Assembly: GCF_023612095.1 (NCBI RefSeq) | Contig: NZ_CP086235.1 | Span: forward strand, 393,001-457,000 | Reading direction: 5' to 3' | Length of the DNA stretch: 64,000 bases | Source: Cytobacillus firmus | GTDB taxonomy: Bacteria > Bacillota > Bacilli > Bacillales > Cytobacillaceae | In this document: in pieces, positions 60,397 to 64,000 of the stretch | How positions within the stretch are numbered: the first letter of the stretch is position 1 | How the letters are laid out: each line of letters begins with the position of its first letter | The notes under the pieces: generated by a model | What the model saw: the letters and a program-made list of their open reading frames with translations, nothing else | The model's database searches: none | Told to the model about the DNA's origin: nothing | Position numbers and translations under genes: made by a program

Positions 60397-60963
60397 ATGA
60401 AGAAATTAGTAATCTATCTAATCACAGCTGTTTTTCTATCGTTTGGATTTTCCAATGTCACTTCAGCCGCAGGAAATACGCATACAGTAAAAAAGGGAGA
60501 TACGCTTTGGGCCATCTCTAAAAAACATAACGTTACCGTAAAGCAAATCAAATCATGGAATAAATTATCTTCAGATACAATTAAACCAAAGCAAGTGCTT
60601 AAAGTTACCGGAGCTTCAGCGAAAGCTGCAGCACTTAAAAAGACAGCTGTAAAGGCTGCATCAAAGAAAGCTTATAAAGAAATTAAAGTGAAAGCGACTG
60701 CCTATACTGCCAGCTGCAAGGGCTGCAGCGGCATTACCTATACAGGAATTAATCTGAAAAAGAACCCGAATGCCAAGGTTATTTCAGTCGATCCGAAAGT
60801 CATCCCATTAGGCTCTAAAGTTTACGTTCCAGGATATGGGGAAGCGATTGCGGGAGATAAAGGATCTTCCGTAAGAGGAAATAAAATTGACGTATTCATC
60901 CCGAACAAACAGCGTGCCCTTCAATGGGGCAGCAAGACAGTGACAATCAAAGTATATAAATAA
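60397..60963 (+). CDS. Secreted LysM-3D domain cell wall protein
   Basis: A 188-residue exported protein with a signal peptide (about residues 1-25, ending TSAAG), one LysM repeat (VKKGDTLWAISKKHNVTVKQIKSWNKL), an Ala/Lys linker and a C-terminal 3D domain (KATAYTASCKGC, VISVDPKVIPLGSKVYV-type residues, NKIDVFIPNKQRALQWG). It is a shorter paralogue of the two-LysM protein at 8492-9214. It is probably a muralytic protein acting in wall turnover. The ribosome site AAAGGAG is good, and a strong terminator follows. Confidence 0.88.
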   Translation: MKKLVIYLITAVFLSFGFSNVTSAAGNTHTVKKGDTLWAISKKHNVTVKQIKSWNKLSSDTIKPKQVLKVTGASAKAAALKKTAVKAASKKAYKEIKVKATAYTASCKGCSGITYTGINLKKNPNAKVISVDPKVIPLGSKVYVPGYGEAIAGDKGSSVRGNKIDVFIPNKQRALQWGSKTVTIKVYK

Positions 60964-60970
60964 TAAAATG

Positions 60971-61002
60971 AGAGAATCTCCCGAGCGGAGGTTCTTTTTT
61001 TG
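60971..61002 (+). terminator. Terminator of the LysM-3D gene
   Basis: AGAATCTCC pairs with GGAGGTTCT (one mismatch) and is followed by a T-run. Confidence 0.85.
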
Positions 61003-61033
61003 TTTGGGAGATTGCTTTCTTAATAGGTGAACG

Positions 61034-61312
61034 CTGCAAATAGAATGAGGAACCTGAAATAGACCAGCAAATTTGCAAATAGAGTCAAAAATCCTGCAAA
61101 TAGACACCGAACGTCTGCAAATAGATCCAGCAAAATTGCAAAACTGTGTGGGAGACTCTCTTTTTGTAAGGGAGAATTCTAGGTTAATTGTGAACGCCGC
61201 AAATAGAATCAGCGAACCTGCAAATAGACCAGCAAATATGCAAATAAAACCAACATCCTGCAAATAGACACCGAACTTCTGCAAATAGATCCAGCAAACC
61301 TGCAAATAGAAC
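61034..61312. repeat. Two tandem blocks of GCAAATAGA repeats
   Basis: About a dozen copies of (T)GCAAATAGA lie 20-22 bp apart in two blocks. The blocks start at 61036 and 61199 (163-bp offset) and align unit by unit, including the sequence before them. Spacers are not unique enough and the units are too short for a CRISPR. No gene is seen in 60964-61366. Confidence 0.8.
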
Positions 61313-61333
61313 CCCTATCCCCGCGCTAAAAGC

Positions 61334-61359
61334 AAAAACCCATCCCTATCAGGAATGGG
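61334..61359 (-). terminator. Terminator of the GGDEF-EAL gene
   Basis: CCCAT and ATGGG arms extend through CC/GG around TATCA. On the minus strand five T follow. Confidence 0.7.
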
Positions 61360-61366
61360 CACTCTA

Positions 61367-63478
61367 TTAAAGATAACGAACAAAATCCTCAACAGGCAGC
61401 GGTTTGCTGAATATAAACCCCTGCACATACTGGCATTGCGTGCGCTTAAGGAACTCGAGCTGGTTTTGTGTTTCGACTCCCTCTGCAATGACGTCGATTC
61501 CAAGCCGTTCGGATAAGAAAATAAGGGATTCGACAAGGATGGCATGGTTTTTATTTGTTTCAATCTCTTTTATAAAGGATCGATCTATTTTAAGAGTATC
61601 AATCTGGAAGTCTTTTATATGTGTTAAGGACGAAAACCCTGTACCAAAGTCATCGAGTGCAATCCGGATTCCAAGCTTTCTTAGCTCCTGGATAATGGAA
61701 TTGACTCTTTCTTCATTATAGAGAAAATGTGTTTCGGTGATTTCCAGCTCAAGCAGGGCAGGCGGAATTTGAAGAATTTCCAATGTGCGCGTAATATAGT
61801 TGACCAAGTCATATTTCAAAAAGCGCTGTGGTGAGATGTTAATGGAAATTGGCACAACTGGAAGGCCTTCATTCATCCATAATTTCAGCTGGACGCATGC
61901 TTGTTTGAGGACCCAGTCGCCGATATCCAGAATTAGCCCCGTTTTTTCAGCAATAGAAATAAATTCCCCTGGTGGCAAGAGTCCGAGCTCGGGGTGCTGC
62001 CAGCGGATGAGGGCCTCGGCGCCAATCATTCTGCCGCTTTGAATATCCATTTTAGGCTGATAATGCAGAATGAATTCTTCTTTATTTAAAGCCTTCTGCA
62101 GTCCGCTTTCAATTTCAAATACTCTTTTCGTTTTCTGATCATTATTTTTTGTATAAACTTGAATGCTGCGTCCACCGGCTTCCTTGCCCCGATGCAGAGC
62201 GGCATGCGCATTTTTGATCAAATCAATATGGGTATCTCCATCTTCAGGGAACGTACTGATTCCAATGGAAGCCTGGAGTGGAATTTCGTACGAATCGATT
62301 CGAAAAGGCTTGCTTAGTTTGCTTAGTATTTCTTCTGCACCTTGAAGGGATCCATCTTTTGAATGAATCGGATAAATGATCATGAATTCATCACCGGCAA
62401 TTCGGGAAACAAAGCAGCCTTTTTCCTGAAAGTACCTAAACCGGATTGCCACTTGGATGAGCACCTCATCCGCAAGTGTATGTCCGAGAATATCATTGAT
62501 ATATTTAAAACGGTCAATACCTATATAAAAAATGGCGAATTTTTCGCTTTTCAATAAAAGTCTTTGGATTTCCTTCTCTGCCAGCCTTCTCAGCGGAAGG
62601 TTCGTCAGTGAATCGTGATAGCTTATATGCTGAACCTTGTGCAGCAAAATTTTATGATCGTTAATATCCGTAATAATTCCATTAAGGCGGATTAAATTCT
62701 GATGCTCATCCAGTGTTGGAATTGTTTGATCACTCACCCACTTCAGAGAGCCATCTGGAAGGGTAATGCGGTATTCATGCCGTATCTGTTTTCCTTCTGA
62801 AAGCAGTGACTGGCTCAATTCATATTTTTCAAGGTCCTGTTTGAATACAAGGTCTTTCCAAGTCACTTTACCTGTCAGGAAGTCGGCATTTTCTCTGCCT
62901 GTTATTTTCCGGATGCCTTCAGAACAAACTGTAAATCTTTGCGCGCCTATATCGAAAGCCCATATTCCCGCGTCAATGCTTTCTAGGATCTTCTTTTTTC
63001 GCTCTTTAAGCTCTGACAATTCACGCTGGAGTTCATCATTATGAAATTCTAATAAGGCTGTCTGCTGTTCAGGAACATGAAGAGTCAGATAGGCTCCTGA
63101 AATATTACTTCCATTGAAGGCGGGGGTGAAGGTGGCCTGAATATCTGCAATTTGACCTGCTTGAATGCCAAAAAAGCTGCCCCGCTGTGCTTTTCCTTCC
63201 ATAATGGTTCGCTGGAAACACATTTTAATTGAATCCCTGTCACTATGAATGAAGTAGTTGGTAAATGGCTCTTTTCTATCTTCCATATATCCGAACAAAA
63301 TCTGAGAAGCTTCATTGCCATAGATTATTTTTCCCTCTTTCTCTATTAAAAAAGCGGCGTCGGAATAATCATTGTAGATGGCTTTAAAGGAATCTATGTT
63401 CTCTTGCTGAGTATTGCCGTGATTTTTTGAAGGAACGATAGAAAAGAGACCTGAACTTTTCCTCTTCCTGATTTTCAT
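61367..63478 (-). CDS. PAS-PAS-GGDEF-EAL cyclic-di-GMP protein
   Basis: A 703-residue cytosolic signalling protein. Two PAS domains (DAAFLIEKEGKIIYGNEASQILFGY; IWAFDIGAQRFTVCSEGIRKITG) precede a GGDEF domain whose signature is RIAGDEF at about residue 361; AGDEF is tolerated in some active cyclases. The EAL domain shows EALIRWQHPELG, DDFGTGFSSL, KIDRSF and AEGVETQ, a complete phosphodiesterase set. It probably degrades, and perhaps also makes, cyclic-di-GMP under PAS control. I use ATG 63478, after AAGGAGAAG; the extra open frame upstream has no ribosome site. Confidence 0.9.
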   Translation of the reverse strand: MKIRKRKSSGLFSIVPSKNHGNTQQENIDSFKAIYNDYSDAAFLIEKEGKIIYGNEASQILFGYMEDRKEPFTNYFIHSDRDSIKMCFQRTIMEGKAQRGSFFGIQAGQIADIQATFTPAFNGSNISGAYLTLHVPEQQTALLEFHNDELQRELSELKERKKKILESIDAGIWAFDIGAQRFTVCSEGIRKITGRENADFLTGKVTWKDLVFKQDLEKYELSQSLLSEGKQIRHEYRITLPDGSLKWVSDQTIPTLDEHQNLIRLNGIITDINDHKILLHKVQHISYHDSLTNLPLRRLAEKEIQRLLLKSEKFAIFYIGIDRFKYINDILGHTLADEVLIQVAIRFRYFQEKGCFVSRIAGDEFMIIYPIHSKDGSLQGAEEILSKLSKPFRIDSYEIPLQASIGISTFPEDGDTHIDLIKNAHAALHRGKEAGGRSIQVYTKNNDQKTKRVFEIESGLQKALNKEEFILHYQPKMDIQSGRMIGAEALIRWQHPELGLLPPGEFISIAEKTGLILDIGDWVLKQACVQLKLWMNEGLPVVPISINISPQRFLKYDLVNYITRTLEILQIPPALLELEITETHFLYNEERVNSIIQELRKLGIRIALDDFGTGFSSLTHIKDFQIDTLKIDRSFIKEIETNKNHAILVESLIFLSERLGIDVIAEGVETQNQLEFLKRTQCQYVQGFIFSKPLPVEDFVRYL

Positions 63479-63749
63479 ATATCTTCTCCTTTTTTTCGGA
63501 GTTCGTAATATTCTTAGTGAAAGGGTACTATGATTACCCAATATTTACAATTATAACAACAAAAGTTTATTTATTGAGATTTGTCTGAAAAATATTTCTA
63601 GTCCAAAAAGAGTGGTAATACTCTCTTTTGAAGGTCTTATTCCTCATTATGATACATGATTATTTTCTCATTTTTACCTATTTACTCAATTTTTACAAAT
63701 ATCAGATTGTACGCTAAAAAGAAGAGTGATTTACTAGAGTGGTAGTGTG

Positions 63750-63763
63750 TGTAAACGCTTTAA
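63750..63763 (+). promoter_or_regulatory. Candidate cre (CcpA) site
   Basis: TGTAAACGCTTTAA matches the cre consensus TGWAANCGNTNWCA at all but one position. It lies 25 bases before the last gene. The 63542-63749 stretch is AT-rich and shows no gene. Confidence 0.45.
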
Positions 63764-63787
63764 AATATGGATATAGGAGAGGATTAC

Positions 63788-64000
63788 ATGATAGAGAAGC
63801 AGCGCATAAAGTTCATTAGCTTTATGAGTATTTTTGCATTTATTCTTAGTCTATTCAGTCCCTTTGCCGTGGCAAGTGCACAAGAAGTAAAGTCTGTGGC
63901 AGAAGCGATTGCGGATAATAATGGAACAGCAACGGTTGAAGGATATATTGTGGGAACGACCGCAAATGGGCCGAAATATACCCATACCGGCCCATTTGAC
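63788..64000 (+). CDS. Secreted DUF6359-type protein, N-terminal part
   Basis: The first 71 codons of a gene running off the window. A signal peptide (MIEKQRIKFISFMSIFAFIL, then SPFAVASAQE) is followed by VKSVAEAIADNNGTATVEGYIVGTT, the start of the OB-like DUF6359 domain found at the N-terminus of secreted nucleases and nucleotidases such as B. subtilis YhcR. AGGAGAGG precedes the ATG. A cre-like site overlaps the likely promoter region, suggesting carbon catabolite control. The enzymatic part lies outside the window. Confidence 0.65.
   Translation, partial: MIEKQRIKFISFMSIFAFILSLFSPFAVASAQEVKSVAEAIADNNGTATVEGYIVGTTANGPKYTHTGPFD

Noticed and set aside
61034..61312. CRISPR-like array
   Set aside because: Units are only about 9-11 conserved bases every 20-22 bp, they are degenerate, and the two blocks are copies of each other including the spacers. 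No cas genes are nearby.

Overview
The window comes from a low-to-mid GC, endospore-forming member of the Bacillaceae. Sporulation genes (spoIID, spoIIQ, spoIIID), mbl, flhO-flhP, ssbB and ywqA-ywqB occur in an order close to the Bacillus subtilis atp-murAA-spoIID-mbl-ywq neighbourhood. Ribosome binding sites are strong and GTG/TTG starts are common. No tRNA, rRNA, CRISPR array or prophage was seen.

Layout. 1-6257: the ATP synthase operon, entered inside atpB (atpB-E-F-H-A-G-D-C), with a terminator-like hairpin after atpE. 6428-7603: a complete FtsZ homologue standing alone. 7740-9214: two small unknown genes and a secreted LysM/3D protein. 9659-20859: an 11-subunit complex I operon (nuoABCDHIJKLMN) with no NADH-oxidising nuoEFG, interrupted between nuoH and nuoI by three palindromic repeats. 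21361-27717: ywzB, ywmB, murAA, spoIID, a VanZ-like gene, spoIIQ and pcp. 27844-32901: a two-subunit sodium/solute symporter with a cNMP/CBS/DUF294 protein and a DnaQ-like exonuclease. 33001-39157: a LysM protein, spoIIID, mbl, flhO, flhP, an EpuA-like gene and fabZ. 39290-46467: a lipoprotein, ywpF, ssbB behind three perfect ComK boxes, an XRE regulator, and ywqA/ywqB (SNF2 helicase and SWIM protein). 47022-50557: a secreted alpha/beta-hydrolase, a soluble chemotaxis-type receptor, and a REP-associated transposase flanked by its likely repeats. 50573-58182: an eight-gene yhfZ-Y-U-T-php-S-X-W cluster with two matching operator-like palindromes. 58339-64000: a methyltransferase-like gene, a probable group IIC intron remnant, a SleB-type hydrolase, a LysM/3D protein, a GGDEF-EAL protein and the start of a secreted DUF6359-type protein.

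Three themes cut across the window. (1) Five genes (nuoC, ywmB, the DUF294 gene, ywqA, yhfZ) each carry a frame break that one extra base in a short homopolymer would repair. This looks like systematic base loss in sequencing, although real mutations cannot be excluded. (2) The intergenic DNA is rich in repeats: a palindromic family near 14.1-14.5 kb, 38.4 kb and 4.2 kb (one copy nested inside another), a MITE-like pair at 20.9 and 25.3 kb, a RAYT-linked REP family, and two arrays of short periodic repeats. (3) The yhf cluster is the best candidate for a poorly understood system: the gene families are recognisable, but I know of no established pathway for them.
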